Positions 8,420 through 17,571 are shown, numbered from the stretch's first letter. The stretch is 64,000 bases of DNA from VGJW01 sp035285595 (GCA_035285595.1 JAYKGV010000003.1:1-64000); one strand, 5' to 3'. Numbers and translations are program-made. Notes: generated by a model not told the origin, from the sequence alone.

Positions 8420-9354
8420 CCTCACCGGCCATCCAGACGTCCGGACTCTGCCGACGCTTCGGTGAGTTGGAAGCCGTGGCCCCGCTCGATCTTGAGGTCC
8501 GTCGGGGCGAGGTGCTGGGCTTCCTGGGTCCCAATGGTGCCGGCAAGACGACCTGCACACGGATGCTGTCGACGTTGCTCGAGCCCACGGCGGGTTCTGC
8601 CATCGTCCTGGGCCATGACCTCGAGGCGGGGGCGGACCGTATTCGCGCACGCATCGGAGTCCTCACGGAGCAGCCGGGGCTGCACCCGCGGCTGACGCCG
8701 CGGGAGCATTTGCGTCTGTTTGCCGGCTTGCACGGTCTGTCCGCCGCGTCAGGGCGGGTGACTGCCGTCCTCGCTGCCCTCGGCCTCAGTGACGTGGCGG
8801 ACCGTCCCATGGCCGGTTTCTCGAAGGGGCAGGGGCAGAAGGTCGCGCTGGCCCGGACGCTTTTGCACGACCCGGATTTGATTTTTCTGGATGAGCCGAC
8901 CTCGGGCCTCGATGTCGACAGCTGTCGTGTCGTTCGCGACCTGGTACTCGAGCTCAAGAGTCAAGGCAAGACCATTTTCATGGCGACACACCTGATGGAT
9001 GAGGCCGAACGACTGTGTGATCGGGTGGCGATCTTCCGCCATCACCTGCTCGCTCTCGACACCCCGGATGTCTTGAGAGGGCGCTTCGGGGGGCAGCGCG
9101 TGGCCGTGCAGCTGGATGGCCCCCCCCCAGATCTCATGGCCTCACTCCGGCACTTGCCCTGGATACGGGACGCTGCGTGGCAGGATGGGGAGTTGATGGT
9201 GCGGGTCGACCGTCCCGAAACTTGCACCCCTGACCTGGTCAATCATCTGGTGTCCCGGGGGGCGAGGGTTCGACAAGTTCGTCCGGCTACCGCGACGCTC
9301 GAGGAGGCCGTGCTCGGGACGCTGGGCCTCACGCCCGGGAGTGAGGCACCGTGA
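8416..9354 (+). CDS. ABC transporter ATP-binding protein (ABC-2/NatA type)
   Basis: The nucleotide-binding subunit of an ABC-2 exporter, 312 residues from the coupled ATG at 8416 (ATGA overlap with the previous gene, GAGG just upstream). Walker A GPNGAGKTT (38-46), an atypical signature FSKGQGQKVALA in place of LSGGQ, Walker B LIFLDEPTSGLD (about 154-165) and the H-loop ATHLMDEAERL are all present, so it should hydrolyse ATP. The last 100 residues form the small C-terminal domain seen in NatA/CcmA-like exporters. It pairs with the permease that begins at its stop codon. Substrate unknown; the upstream glycoside hydrolase hints at a glycan or envelope link, but that is inference. Confidence 0.92.
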   Translation: MTSPAIQTSGLCRRFGELEAVAPLDLEVRRGEVLGFLGPNGAGKTTCTRMLSTLLEPTAGSAIVLGHDLEAGADRIRARIGVLTEQPGLHPRLTPREHLRLFAGLHGLSAASGRVTAVLAALGLSDVADRPMAGFSKGQGQKVALARTLLHDPDLIFLDEPTSGLDVDSCRVVRDLVLELKSQGKTIFMATHLMDEAERLCDRVAIFRHHLLALDTPDVLRGRFGGQRVAVQLDGPPPDLMASLRHLPWIRDAAWQDGELMVRVDRPETCTPDLVNHLVSRGARVRQVRPATATLEEAVLGTLGLTPGSEAP

Positions 9355-10223
9355 ACCGTGGTCGCGTGGCTTGGTTGCTATGGCGTGAGAGCCTCGATCT
9401 CTGGCGCAATCGTCGACTCTTCCTTGGGGTGGTGGTGGTGCCTCTGCTGCTGGCCGCCGCCATGACCCCGGCTCTGATGGTCATTGTCGGGCGTACCGAG
9501 CAGGTGCTGACGGCCCAGATGCAGGTCGCCCGCACGCGCCAGGAGGTCCTCGGGACCCCGCGAGTCGTTCGCGCCAGCGGACCGGATCCGCAGCAAGCTC
9601 CCTTGCCTGGTCTGCTGCATCCCCGAATCGCCCAGGAACCTCCGGGACGACAGGTGCTTTGGATGCTGGTCTTCTTCTCTCTGGGGTATGTGACGCTTTT
9701 TCCTTTGCTCCTGCCTTTGACCACCGGCTCTCATGCCATTGTGCAGGAACGTGCGGAAGGCACCTTGGAGCCTTTGTTGGCCACGCCCATTAGGACGACC
9801 GAGTTGCTGGTGGCCAAGGTGGTGGCGGCCAGCGTTCCGCCGGTCCTGATTACCTGGTCTTCGTGGGGAATCCAGCTTGCCGTGGCAGCCGCTTTCCTGA
9901 CGTGGCCCCTCGTTCGAGAGATCCTGGTCACCCCGGGCTGGTTGCTCGTGGTTTTCCTGGGGGCGCCGCTGGCCTCTGTCCTCCTGACCCTGCTGCTTGT
10001 CGTGCTGTCGTCCCGGATCCCGGATGCCCGTGCGGCACAACAATGGGGAGCTCTCGTGGTCCTGCCGGTCCTTGGCCTGCAGATGGGCATGTTGTCGGGC
10101 ATGGTAAGGCTCGACGAGCGTCTCCTCCTGGTTTTGTTGCCGTTGGCGGTATTGCTGGTACCCGCCTTTCGGGCGGCGGAACGCGCATTTGCCCGCGGGG
10201 CCATCGTGGCGTTGCGGCGGTGA
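9351..10223 (+). CDS. ABC-2 type permease (NatB-like)
   Basis: Membrane partner of the preceding ATPase, 290 residues, starting at a GTG that overlaps its stop (GTGA). Layout is typical of ABC-2 permeases: a short cytoplasmic N-terminus (LLWRESLDLWRNRRLF), a first membrane segment (GVVVVPLLLAAAMTPALMVI), a polar extracellular loop of about 85 residues, then about five more segments. The coupling stretch IVQERAEGTLEPLLATPIRTTELLVAKV is characteristic of the family. Half-size transporter, presumably acting as a homodimer. Substrate not predictable. Confidence 0.9.
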   Translation: MNRGRVAWLLWRESLDLWRNRRLFLGVVVVPLLLAAAMTPALMVIVGRTEQVLTAQMQVARTRQEVLGTPRVVRASGPDPQQAPLPGLLHPRIAQEPPGRQVLWMLVFFSLGYVTLFPLLLPLTTGSHAIVQERAEGTLEPLLATPIRTTELLVAKVVAASVPPVLITWSSWGIQLAVAAAFLTWPLVREILVTPGWLLVVFLGAPLASVLLTLLLVVLSSRIPDARAAQQWGALVVLPVLGLQMGMLSGMVRLDERLLLVLLPLAVLLVPAFRAAERAFARGAIVALRR

Positions 10224-10253
10224 GGGAATGAACCAGTCCCCGACGGGGCATGG

Positions 10254-11855
10254 ATGGCTGGGATGATTCGCCTTTTCCGTGGATACACCGGCCTGCTGCG
10301 ACCTCGCACGTCGGTTGCGCCGGGAATCGCCGATCATGCGGAGAAGCGCCTGCCGCTTGCGGGTCGTATGATCTCCGGGCTGCTGCCTTCCTGTTTGCTC
10401 TTCGGTTACATGGCCGTGACGGGGGGCTTCGATTCAGCCTCGTTCGCGCGAGCCTTGGGCGCTTTCGTGCTGACCTTTGCCGTGATGTCTTTCATCATCG
10501 TGCGAGGAGTCATGTTCTGGTCGGCCCCCATGAGGCGCGTCCTCCGCGAGCTGGAACTGGGCTCCGAGATCTCCCCCCCTGACCTGCAAAATGCCAGACG
10601 CATCGCCATTTCCATCCCGTATCGATCTGCCATGGGGAGTGTCCTCACGTGGGGATTTGTCTACCCACGTGTCATTTCTTGGGCCATCGAGGCCTTCGGT
10701 GGCCCACCCTCCGGGGATCTGGCATATGGGGGGTGGCTCGTCGGACCTCTGACGGGCGTGGTGGCGTTGCTCAGTTACGACATCCTCATGCGCCCGGTCT
10801 TCGCCGCACTTTTCGAGGGTGCGGATCCGATGGAACACCGTTCTGGCTGGATGCTTTCTGTCCGTGGCCGTGTCATGGTGTCTGTCATTTTCGTGGGTCC
10901 CTACTGGTTCGCCATGGCCATGCTGTTGCTGGCTCACGAACTCGAACGAGGGCTGGCACCGGGGGATACGCTCCCCCTGCTCTCTTATCTGCTGGCGGTC
11001 TCGGTGCTGTTGTGCGTGGTCTTCGCCATGCTCATCCGCCATAATCTGACGCGCCCCATCGAGCGCATCTCCAAAGGGCTCGAGCACGTCGAGGAAGGTC
11101 GTCTGGATGTCAGACTTCCCATAGAGTCCAACGATCGATTGGGACAACTCGCCTTCCGCTACAACCACATGGCGGAGGGACTCGACGAGCGCCGTCGGCT
11201 GGAGGACGCCATGGCACGGTACACGTCCCCCGAGATTGCCCAGTCGGCCAAGCGAGGCACTGCCTCGTTGGGGGTTCGTCGCGAGCACTTGGTCGTCCTC
11301 TTTTCCGATGTCCGTTCGTTCACGGCCATGTCCGAGCGTCTGTCGCCTGAGGAGTTGGTCGATTCCTTGAACCGTTACTTCCCGTTCATGGTCGACGCCG
11401 TTCGGGGCGAAGGCGGATCCGTGAACAAGTTCATTGGTGACGGAATGATGGCCCTGTTCGGCGCCCCCTCGAAGCTCGCCGATCCCGAACTGGCGGCGAT
11501 TCGTGCGGCACAGCAGATGCAACGTGCGCTCGTGCTTTTCAATGGGGATCAGCGCCTGCGTGGACTTCCCCAGTTTGCCATCGGCATCGGAATCACGAGC
11601 GGCATGGGGGTCGTAGGCAATATCGGCAGTGAGGACCGCCTCGAGTACACCGCCATTGGGGATGTGGTCAACACGGCTGCACGGATCGAGGGCCTAACCA
11701 AGGAAGTCGGCGTGGGTATCTTGATCGATGATGCCACGGCACGTGCCGTCGAGGGCCGCGTGGAATTGCGCCCTTGCGGTGCTCTGGCGGTCAAGGGCAA
11801 GGAAGCCGTCGTGAGGGTGCACGAGCCGCTCGAGATCCTGATGCCTAAGGGCTAA
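10254..11855 (+). CDS. membrane class III adenylate cyclase with HAMP
   Basis: A 533-residue sensor cyclase making cAMP. The N-terminal half has about six hydrophobic segments (roughly 40-90, 125-180 and 205-260), then a HAMP domain (about 262-315; LTRPIERISKGLEHVEEG) and a class III catalytic domain (about 345-525). Metal-binding Asp352 (FSDVRSFT) and Asp396 (FIGDGMMALFGAP), Lys392, Thr466 in EYTAIGD, Asn473 and Arg477 (VVNTAARIEG) are all present. This matches active bacterial class IIIb enzymes with ATP preference. Two near ATGs (10254 and 10263) are possible. It follows the ABC-2 genes after 30 bp and precedes a small membrane protein that may belong to the same signalling unit. Confidence 0.9.
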   Translation: MAGMIRLFRGYTGLLRPRTSVAPGIADHAEKRLPLAGRMISGLLPSCLLFGYMAVTGGFDSASFARALGAFVLTFAVMSFIIVRGVMFWSAPMRRVLRELELGSEISPPDLQNARRIAISIPYRSAMGSVLTWGFVYPRVISWAIEAFGGPPSGDLAYGGWLVGPLTGVVALLSYDILMRPVFAALFEGADPMEHRSGWMLSVRGRVMVSVIFVGPYWFAMAMLLLAHELERGLAPGDTLPLLSYLLAVSVLLCVVFAMLIRHNLTRPIERISKGLEHVEEGRLDVRLPIESNDRLGQLAFRYNHMAEGLDERRRLEDAMARYTSPEIAQSAKRGTASLGVRREHLVVLFSDVRSFTAMSERLSPEELVDSLNRYFPFMVDAVRGEGGSVNKFIGDGMMALFGAPSKLADPELAAIRAAQQMQRALVLFNGDQRLRGLPQFAIGIGITSGMGVVGNIGSEDRLEYTAIGDVVNTAARIEGLTKEVGVGILIDDATARAVEGRVELRPCGALAVKGKEAVVRVHEPLEILMPKG

Positions 11856-11880
11856 AGCCGGGGCTCGACCAGCCGAAGCC

Positions 11881-12369
11881 ATGGGCATGGCCGAAGAAAA
11901 CGCGCTTTCCCCCGGACAATTGCTTGTCCGTCCGCTGCGTGATCCCGGATCCCGTGCGATTTTCCTCCCGGCCGGAACCGTCTTGAGCGAGCGCTTGATT
12001 CGCCGGTTGCGACGTGCCTCGCTCGAGGAAGCGTGCCTCGCCTGCGTGGGGGAGCCCCCGTGGGGGCGATTGCCCCAACCGACGGTCGAGGTCGCTCGTC
12101 GGAACCTTGCCCGTCGTCCCACAGGGGGACTCGAGGACGTTTTTCAGTCGGCATCCTTGCGCCAAGCGGACCAGGCGCTGTGGACGATGATGCTGGTGGT
12201 GTTGCTGGGAGCCGCCGTGGCCGCCCTGATTCTAGGTGACCCTCGCTTGCTCGATCTCGCCCTCGGGGCCACGCTGGTCCTCCTGGCGGCCGTAGGATTT
12301 CACTTTTGGGTCGCGTCCAAGTTGCGCCATCGGGCCTTGGTCAGGGAGCAATTCCTGAAGGAGTGCTGA
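11881..12369 (+). CDS. small membrane protein with HD-GYP-type N-terminal segment
   Basis: Unrecognised 162-residue protein. Residues 10-60 (RDPGSRAIFLPAGTVLSERL then RRLRRASLEEACL) resemble the small domain that precedes HD-GYP phosphodiesterases, where PAGTxLxxxxIxxLRxxGI is common, but no HD-GYP domain follows. Instead there are two membrane segments (about 102-120 and 124-147) and a basic tail. It lies 25 bp after the adenylate cyclase and is probably cotranscribed, so an accessory signalling role is possible. Its 3' end overlaps the convergent MFS gene by 29 bp. A second ATG at 11887 is an alternative start. Confidence 0.55.
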   Translation: MGMAEENALSPGQLLVRPLRDPGSRAIFLPAGTVLSERLIRRLRRASLEEACLACVGEPPWGRLPQPTVEVARRNLARRPTGGLEDVFQSASLRQADQALWTMMLVVLLGAAVAALILGDPRLLDLALGATLVLLAAVGFHFWVASKLRHRALVREQFLKEC

Positions 12370-13591
12370 GCGGTCGCACGGCGAGTCTGCGGTCAAGCCA
12401 AGATAGCAGGGCGGGCACCAGCAGAGTAAGGACGATGGTGAGCCACGTCAGGCTCGGTATGCCGTCGAGTCCTCCGTCGGGACGACTTGTAAGGAAGAGC
12501 GTGCCTGCCCCGGCACCCAGGGCAGAACCGAGATTCTGGAAGGAGGCCTGCAGTGACGAGAAGCCAGCACGTTCTTCCGGACGGGGAATTCTCGTCGACA
12601 TGGTGCCCGTGGTGACGACACGAGCGCCGTTGCCCAGCATGAACAGCGCACCCACGAGTGCAGGCGGCCAGGCTCGCGGCTCCTGCAGGAAGGCGGCCCC
12701 GAGGAGCCCGATGTAAGCGAGGGAGATGATCCAGCCGGGGAGAGGTGAGCCATGGCGATCCACGATGCGACCGGTCACTTGCATCGCGATGAAGGTCAAG
12801 ACACCCCCGAGCAGATAGACGGCGGGCAGCTCCGTTCGGGGCAGACCGAGATTGTGTTGCATGTAGGCCGACAGATTGGGGATCAGGGCAAAGCTCCCAG
12901 CTGACGCTGCCAAGGTCATCGCGAGGCCTGCCATGGCCTCGGGGCGTCGCACCAAGGCTCCGAAGCCCGACAGGATTTCTCGTGCCGGCCGGGGAGGGGC
13001 TGGCGTGCTCTTCGGGACGGCGCGCAGGGCCAAGGGCAACACCAGGACACCCAGAGCCGCGATGGCGAAGAAAGGTGTCCGCCAGCCTCCCCACGTCCCG
13101 AGCATCAGGGCTGCGGGGACGCCGAGGACCGAGGCGACCGAGAAGGCGCCAAGCAACGTGCTCATGGCTCGTCCTCGCCGACGCAGCGGCACCACGTCCG
13201 TGACGAGGGCCACGGCGAGGGCTGTCACCGGTCCACCCATGAGGCCTGCGAGAATTCTGAACCCCAGCAACATCGCGGCATGGGTGGCGAACCCGCAGAG
13301 GCACGTGGCGACAATGAGGCCCAGGGCGCTCCAGAACAAGGCCCTGTCTCTGGGGAAGCGATCCAGGACGAAGCTGCCCGCCAGGCCGGCCACAAAGGCG
13401 GCCAAGGTATAGGCACCACCGAAGATCCCCAGATGCTCGGAAGATACGCCAAGAGCACGACCAAGGTCGGGCCCCAGCGGCATCACAATCATGAATTCGA
13501 GGACATGGACGAACTGCAGGGCGGAAAGACCCAGAACAAGCCGACGTTCCTCGCGGGGGACTACCGCATCGTCTCCCTCGGTCCCCGTCAC
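12341..13591 (-). CDS. MFS transporter
   Basis: A 416-residue major facilitator with about 12 hydrophobic segments. Family marks are DRFPRDRALFW in the loop between segments 2 and 3, RILAGLMGGPVTALAVALVTD in segments 4-5, and a mid-protein cytoplasmic loop (PKSTPAPPRPAREI). It resembles drug/arabinose-efflux type DHA1 members, but substrate cannot be read. The ATG overlaps the malate dehydrogenase stop (ATGA), so both are one transcription unit, which makes export or import of an organic acid or metabolite conceivable. It converges with and overlaps the 11881 gene. Confidence 0.88.
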   Translation of the reverse strand: MTGTEGDDAVVPREERRLVLGLSALQFVHVLEFMIVMPLGPDLGRALGVSSEHLGIFGGAYTLAAFVAGLAGSFVLDRFPRDRALFWSALGLIVATCLCGFATHAAMLLGFRILAGLMGGPVTALAVALVTDVVPLRRRGRAMSTLLGAFSVASVLGVPAALMLGTWGGWRTPFFAIAALGVLVLPLALRAVPKSTPAPPRPAREILSGFGALVRRPEAMAGLAMTLAASAGSFALIPNLSAYMQHNLGLPRTELPAVYLLGGVLTFIAMQVTGRIVDRHGSPLPGWIISLAYIGLLGAAFLQEPRAWPPALVGALFMLGNGARVVTTGTMSTRIPRPEERAGFSSLQASFQNLGSALGAGAGTLFLTSRPDGGLDGIPSLTWLTIVLTLLVPALLSWLDRRLAVRPLSTPSGIAP

Positions 13592-14520
13592 GCCCGCGTC
13601 TTCATCTTCTCGACCAGTTCCTGCACGGATGCGGCGCTACGCTGCAGTTGTGCCTGCTCATCCGTGGTGAGCTTGATCTGGAAGATGCTCTCCACTCCGG
13701 AAGCCCCGAGCTTCACCGGCACGCCAACGAAAAGCCCTTCGATCCCGTACTCGCCCTCGAGGTAGACCGCGCAGGGAAGAATCTTCTTCTGGTCGTAAAC
13801 GATGGCGTCGACCATCGCGAGGACGGATGCCGAAGGTGCGTAGTACGCGCTGCCGGTCTTGAGCAGGCCGACGATCTCCGCGCCGCCATTGCGTGCTCTG
13901 TCTTCCAAGGCGGCGACGCGCTCGGCGGGCAGCAACTCGGTGATGGGAACGCCCGCGACCGTGGTGTATCGGGACAAGGGGACCATCGTGTCTCCGTGGC
14001 CTCCGAGGACGAAGGCGTTGATGTCGGTGACGGAGACCTCGAGCTCCATCGAGATGAAGGTTGCGAAACGCGCCGAGTCGAGCACGCCCGCCATGCCGAT
14101 GACCCGGTTCTTGGGGAAGCCGGACACTTCCCAGGCCAGTTGAGCCATGGCGTCCAGCGGGTTCGAGACGATGATCAAGATCGCGTTCGGACTACGCTTG
14201 GCGATCTCCTGAGTCACGCCACGAACGATGTCCATGTTGGCGAAAAGCAGGTCGTCCCGACTCATCCCAGGCTTGCGTGCCATCCCAGAGGTGATGACCA
14301 CGATGTCCGACCCGGCCGTTTCCTCGTAGCCATTCGTGCCGATCACCTTGGCGTCGTAGCCGTAGACCGGACCTGCTTCCATGATGTCGAGGCCCTTGCC
14401 CTGAGGCATGCCCTCCACGATGTCGACCAGCACGACGTCGGCATAGTTACGCTCGGCAAGGCGCTGGGCGGTCGTACCTCCAACCATGCCGGCGCCTACG
14501 ACGGTGATCTTCTTGCGCAT
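13588..14520 (-). CDS. mdh: malate dehydrogenase (LDH-like, NAD-dependent)
   Basis: Interconverts malate and oxaloacetate in the TCA cycle, 310 residues. The start is the ATG at 14520, preceded by GGAGGAGCGCGAAG and giving the expected MRKKITVVGAGMVGGTTAQRL Rossmann start. Substrate-loop arginines (TSGMARKPGMSRDDLL), IIVSNPLDAMAQL and the catalytic His in VLGGHGDTMVPL are present. The single-Arg pattern ARKPGMSR is typical of MDH rather than lactate dehydrogenase. Coupled by ATGA to a downstream MFS gene. With citrate synthase and PEP carboxylase nearby, the window carries key oxaloacetate enzymes. Confidence 0.96.
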   Translation of the reverse strand: MRKKITVVGAGMVGGTTAQRLAERNYADVVLVDIVEGMPQGKGLDIMEAGPVYGYDAKVIGTNGYEETAGSDIVVITSGMARKPGMSRDDLLFANMDIVRGVTQEIAKRSPNAILIIVSNPLDAMAQLAWEVSGFPKNRVIGMAGVLDSARFATFISMELEVSVTDINAFVLGGHGDTMVPLSRYTTVAGVPITELLPAERVAALEDRARNGGAEIVGLLKTGSAYYAPSASVLAMVDAIVYDQKKILPCAVYLEGEYGIEGLFVGVPVKLGASGVESIFQIKLTTDEQAQLQRSAASVQELVEKMKTRA

Positions 14521-14633
14521 CTTCGCGCTCCTCCGTACGGGGAATGGACGATGGGAACAATTTGAGTTCCCTTCTACCACGCGGCGGAAGAACCGGGCAA
14601 ACCTTTCCACGATGCGTTACCCTGCTTCATGCC

Positions 14634-15746
14634 ATGGATTTGTTGACCCGTCTGTTTGATTTCGGTGGCGACCGTCAGGTCGAGCTGTTCAAGGTGGCGT
14701 GTTCGCAGCGGGATCCCATCCTGTACCTCTTCATCGAGGAAGCGGAGCCTTGGCACCTGCTGCTCGTGAAGTATCTGCTGCCCATCATGGAATGGCGGCT
14801 GGCGCTCTTTCCCGAAGATCCGACACCAGCCTTTGAGATTCATGGCGAGCAGTCGATCATGGTCGAGCGCGAGTCCTCGGGAAAACTGCCCGAAGTGGCT
14901 CTGCTCAACGTCTTTCCGATGGTACCCGAGTCGCGGGACTACGAGCCGTTCATGCGACAGTGCGAAAAGTTTCAGAACCTTTATCCGTTCGTGTTCCGCT
15001 GTCGCCCGCGGCATGCCAGTTCGGTCAAGATGTCGACCGAGGAGGTTGAAGCCTGCGTCGAGCTCTTGAAGTTGACGCTGGGCATGCCGTCTGCGCGGCT
15101 CGACGGCTTTGCGCTCGATACGCTTCGGTACGCCTTCAAGGAGCTTGAGCGACAGGCGACCTTGGCCCAGATTTCCGCGGCACGCTCCCTTGCCCCGGTC
15201 GGCTTCCGCACCGGTCAGGAGCCGCAGAATCACCTCACGGCCCGACTGCTGGCCTACAAGTCCCTTCTGGCGCTTCATCCGGAGGACGAGATCCATTGTG
15301 GTCGACGGATGTTGCCGGCCCAGCCTGATCTGGTGGGACAGACGGCGATGGACAATGCCGAGATGGAGCAGATGCTTCAGGCATCACCCGATCAGGACCC
15401 CGAGCGCATGATGGTCTTTGGTGAGTTCCGGAGTCCGGATTTGCTGGTGCGGGATCAGATCTGGGTCGAAGTCGAGACGCTTGTCGGTCTGGCGGCGGGG
15501 GACCAAGACCCGTTTGCGGCGTTCCAACGCAAGCTGCTCGCCAAGGCTCATTGGATAGGAACGTGTCGCGAGCTCTGGCTGGTCGTGCTTCCCCAATTGG
15601 TGGCTTTCTTTCCCGAGATATTCAACGGCCTCGTTCGCGACGTCGCGGCAGGCCTCGAGCGCCTTGGCAATCCCGTTCACGTTAGGCTGTTCATTCCGGA
15701 CTACGGCAGGCAGCAGCTCCACGAGGTGACTCCGGCGGCCCCTTGA
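14634..15746 (+). CDS. hypothetical protein, possible PD-(D/E)XK-like fold
   Basis: Unrecognised soluble 370-residue protein, transcribed divergently from mdh. The start at 14634 gives MDLLTRLFDFGGDRQVELFK; upstream in-frame codons fall in the mdh promoter region. No signal or membrane segment. At about residues 265-295 the sequence FGEFRSPDLLVRDQIWVEVE followed by a Lys-containing helix (QRKLLAKAHW) is reminiscent of the D...ExE/K layout of restriction-like nucleases, with WLVVLPQL as a later core strand. This is weak pattern evidence only. The Trp- and Pro-rich N-terminal half gives no match I know. Confidence 0.55.
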   Translation: MDLLTRLFDFGGDRQVELFKVACSQRDPILYLFIEEAEPWHLLLVKYLLPIMEWRLALFPEDPTPAFEIHGEQSIMVERESSGKLPEVALLNVFPMVPESRDYEPFMRQCEKFQNLYPFVFRCRPRHASSVKMSTEEVEACVELLKLTLGMPSARLDGFALDTLRYAFKELERQATLAQISAARSLAPVGFRTGQEPQNHLTARLLAYKSLLALHPEDEIHCGRRMLPAQPDLVGQTAMDNAEMEQMLQASPDQDPERMMVFGEFRSPDLLVRDQIWVEVETLVGLAAGDQDPFAAFQRKLLAKAHWIGTCRELWLVVLPQLVAFFPEIFNGLVRDVAAGLERLGNPVHVRLFIPDYGRQQLHEVTPAAP

Positions 15747-15764
15747 TGAGGCACCCCTGGAGGT

Positions 15765-16244
15765 TCAGAGCTTGTCCCAGATGCTCCGGGGCACTTCGGT
15801 GCGCACCAGGCCCGCGAGGCGCTTGCGAATGAGGTCCGTGGCTTCCTTGGGAACCGCGATCATGACCGGGACCGGATTGAGCACGGCGGCCGTGGCCATC
15901 CGTTCGGCCACGGTTGCCTCGATGCCCAGCGCCTCTACAAGGGCTTCGGTCAAGGGCGGAACCTTGTCGAGCGAGGGTGTGATGATGATCAGGTCATACA
16001 GAGGCCAGACGCTTTCGTGCTCGATGCGCTGGCGGTAGACCTCGGTGGCGACCCAGGGTGCGCGTTCATAAGCGCGCAGCCACGACGGAGCCTCGACCAG
16101 TGCGGCCTCAGCCTTGCCCAAGGGGCCCGTGCGGGCTTTCTTGGGCTTCGGCAGTTCCTCTTCCTTCAGATCCGGTGCCGGCCAAGGGGCATGTGGCAAC
16201 AGATCCAAGGCGCACTGGAGGCCGCGGCTAAGGATATCATCCAT
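15765..16244 (-). CDS. hypothetical protein, 159 aa
   Basis: Unrecognised small soluble protein. The N-terminus has a Pro/Lys-rich linker (LKEEELPKPKKARTGPLGKAE, about 26-46). Residues 75-159 look like a compact alpha/beta domain (WPLYDLIIITPSLDKVPPL, then NPVPVMIAVPKEATDLIRKR). No catalytic motif or membrane segment. It lies 27 bp downstream of citrate synthase on the same strand and is probably in that transcript; it converges with the 14634 gene across 18 bp, where no terminator is seen. Confidence 0.55.
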   Translation of the reverse strand: MDDILSRGLQCALDLLPHAPWPAPDLKEEELPKPKKARTGPLGKAEAALVEAPSWLRAYERAPWVATEVYRQRIEHESVWPLYDLIIITPSLDKVPPLTEALVEALGIEATVAERMATAAVLNPVPVMIAVPKEATDLIRKRLAGLVRTEVPRSIWDKL

Positions 16245-16271
16245 GGTCGGTGATGCCTCGGAGTTCCGATC

Positions 16272-17405
16272 TCAGCCGCGCTGGGCCATTGGCACATAGG
16301 CGCGCTCGCGCGGGCCGACATAATCCGAGTCGGGCCGGATGAGCCGGTTGTCGGCATACTGCTCAAGCAGGTTGGCGGTCCAGCCGGCGATTCGGGAGAG
16401 GGCGAAGATTGGGGTGTAGAGGTCCGTCTTGATGCCCATCATGAAGTAAGTGGAGGCCGAGTAGAAGTCCACATTGGGATAAAGTCCCTTCTGGGCCAGG
16501 ACCTCCTGCTCCACAGTCCGGGAAATCTGATACCACTGCGGGGTCCCGAGTCGCTCACCAAGCTCCTTGGACAGCTTGCGCAGAACGGTGGCCCGGGGGT
16601 CCTCTGTCTTGTAGACCCGATGGCCGAAACCCATCACCCGCTTCTTGTTGGCAAGAGCGTCCTTGATCCAGGTCTCGGCATGCTCCGGGCCGCCCACCTG
16701 CTGCAGCATCTCCATCACGCGTGCGTTGGCGCCGCCATGCAAGGAGCCTTTCAACGTGCCGACGGCCGACGTGATGGCCGAATAGACATCAGAAAGGGTC
16801 GACGCCGTGGTACGCGCCGAGAAGGTCGAAGCATTCATCTCGTGGTCCGCATGGAGGATCAGGCAGATGTCGAAGATGCGTGCGCTTGTCTCGTCCGATT
16901 CCTTGCCGGTCAGCATGTATAGAAAATTCGCGGCATGGGACAGGTCAGTCCGGGGAGGGAGAGGGTCCTGTCCCGTCCGGACGCGTTCGAAGGCCGCGAC
17001 AATGGTGGCAAGCTTCGCCGTCAGTGCGACCGCCTTCTTGCGGTTGGCCTCGGCGGACAGGTCTTCGGCTGCCCCATCGTAGAAGGCCAGCATCGACACG
17101 GCCGTGCGCAGGGCCGCCATCGAGTCCGCATCGGCGGGAAGCATGCGAAGCATCTGGACGATGCCGTCCGGAATCGCACGCTCGGCAGCCAGTTCGGCCT
17201 TGAATCCCTCGAGCTGGGCCGCGGTCGGGAGCTCGCCGTTCAAGAGCAACCACACCACTTCCTCGTAGGTGCCATGCTCGGCCAAGTCCCCGATGAGGTA
17301 GCCCCTGTACATCAGCTTGCCGAGCTGGCCATCGATGCTGGTCAGCGAACTGGCCGTGATCACGACCCCTTCGAGTCCCTTGTTGATCACCTTCTCCATC
17401 ACCAT
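16272..17405 (-). CDS. gltA: citrate synthase
   Basis: Condenses acetyl-CoA and oxaloacetate, first step of the TCA cycle. 377 residues is the short dimeric-type length found in Gram-positives and archaea rather than the longer proteobacterial hexamer. The active-site His regions SLHGGANARVMEMLQ and MGFGHRVYKTEDPRA and the catalytic Asp region NVDFYSASTYFMMGI are intact. The start is at one of two nearby ATGs (17405 or 17399); both give the expected VINKGLEGVVITASSLTSID N-terminus. A methylcitrate synthase cannot be fully excluded, but no prp genes are nearby. An extended -10 lies about 75 bases upstream. Confidence 0.93.
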   Translation of the reverse strand: MVMEKVINKGLEGVVITASSLTSIDGQLGKLMYRGYLIGDLAEHGTYEEVVWLLLNGELPTAAQLEGFKAELAAERAIPDGIVQMLRMLPADADSMAALRTAVSMLAFYDGAAEDLSAEANRKKAVALTAKLATIVAAFERVRTGQDPLPPRTDLSHAANFLYMLTGKESDETSARIFDICLILHADHEMNASTFSARTTASTLSDVYSAITSAVGTLKGSLHGGANARVMEMLQQVGGPEHAETWIKDALANKKRVMGFGHRVYKTEDPRATVLRKLSKELGERLGTPQWYQISRTVEQEVLAQKGLYPNVDFYSASTYFMMGIKTDLYTPIFALSRIAGWTANLLEQYADNRLIRPDSDYVGPRERAYVPMAQRG

Positions 17406-17478
17406 CGGTGGATGCCCTCGTCGAAAGCCTGCGGGTGCGTGAACGAGGTCACGCCGGGAAACGAGCCTCGTCGTTCCC

Positions 17479-17487
17479 CTTATACCA
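17479..17487 (-). promoter_or_regulatory. extended -10 promoter for citrate synthase
   Basis: The minus strand reads TGGTATAAG, an extended -10 almost identical to the one at 904-912. It would give a 5' leader of about 65-70 nt for gltA. No -35 match 17-18 bases upstream. Confidence 0.45.
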
Positions 17488-17533
17488 TGCGGGCGTCGGA
17501 CCGGACGTCTTGCCCGGCACCTCTGCCGTTCCT

Positions 17534-17539
17534 TATGAT
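17534..17539 (+). promoter_or_regulatory. promoter for tyrS
   Basis: TTGCCC (17510-17515), an 18-base spacer and TATGAT (17534-17539) form a reasonable sigma-70 promoter. The leader would be about 26 nt and carries GGGAGGG just before the GTG start at 17572. Confidence 0.5.
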
Positions 17540-17571
17540 GTCCTGTCGGAAGCCCCGGGACGGGAGGGTGC

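Noticed and set aside
10434..11522. Minus-strand open frame of 362 codons opposite the adenylate cyclase
   Set aside because: The cyclase has all catalytic residues; the opposite frame is a shadow.
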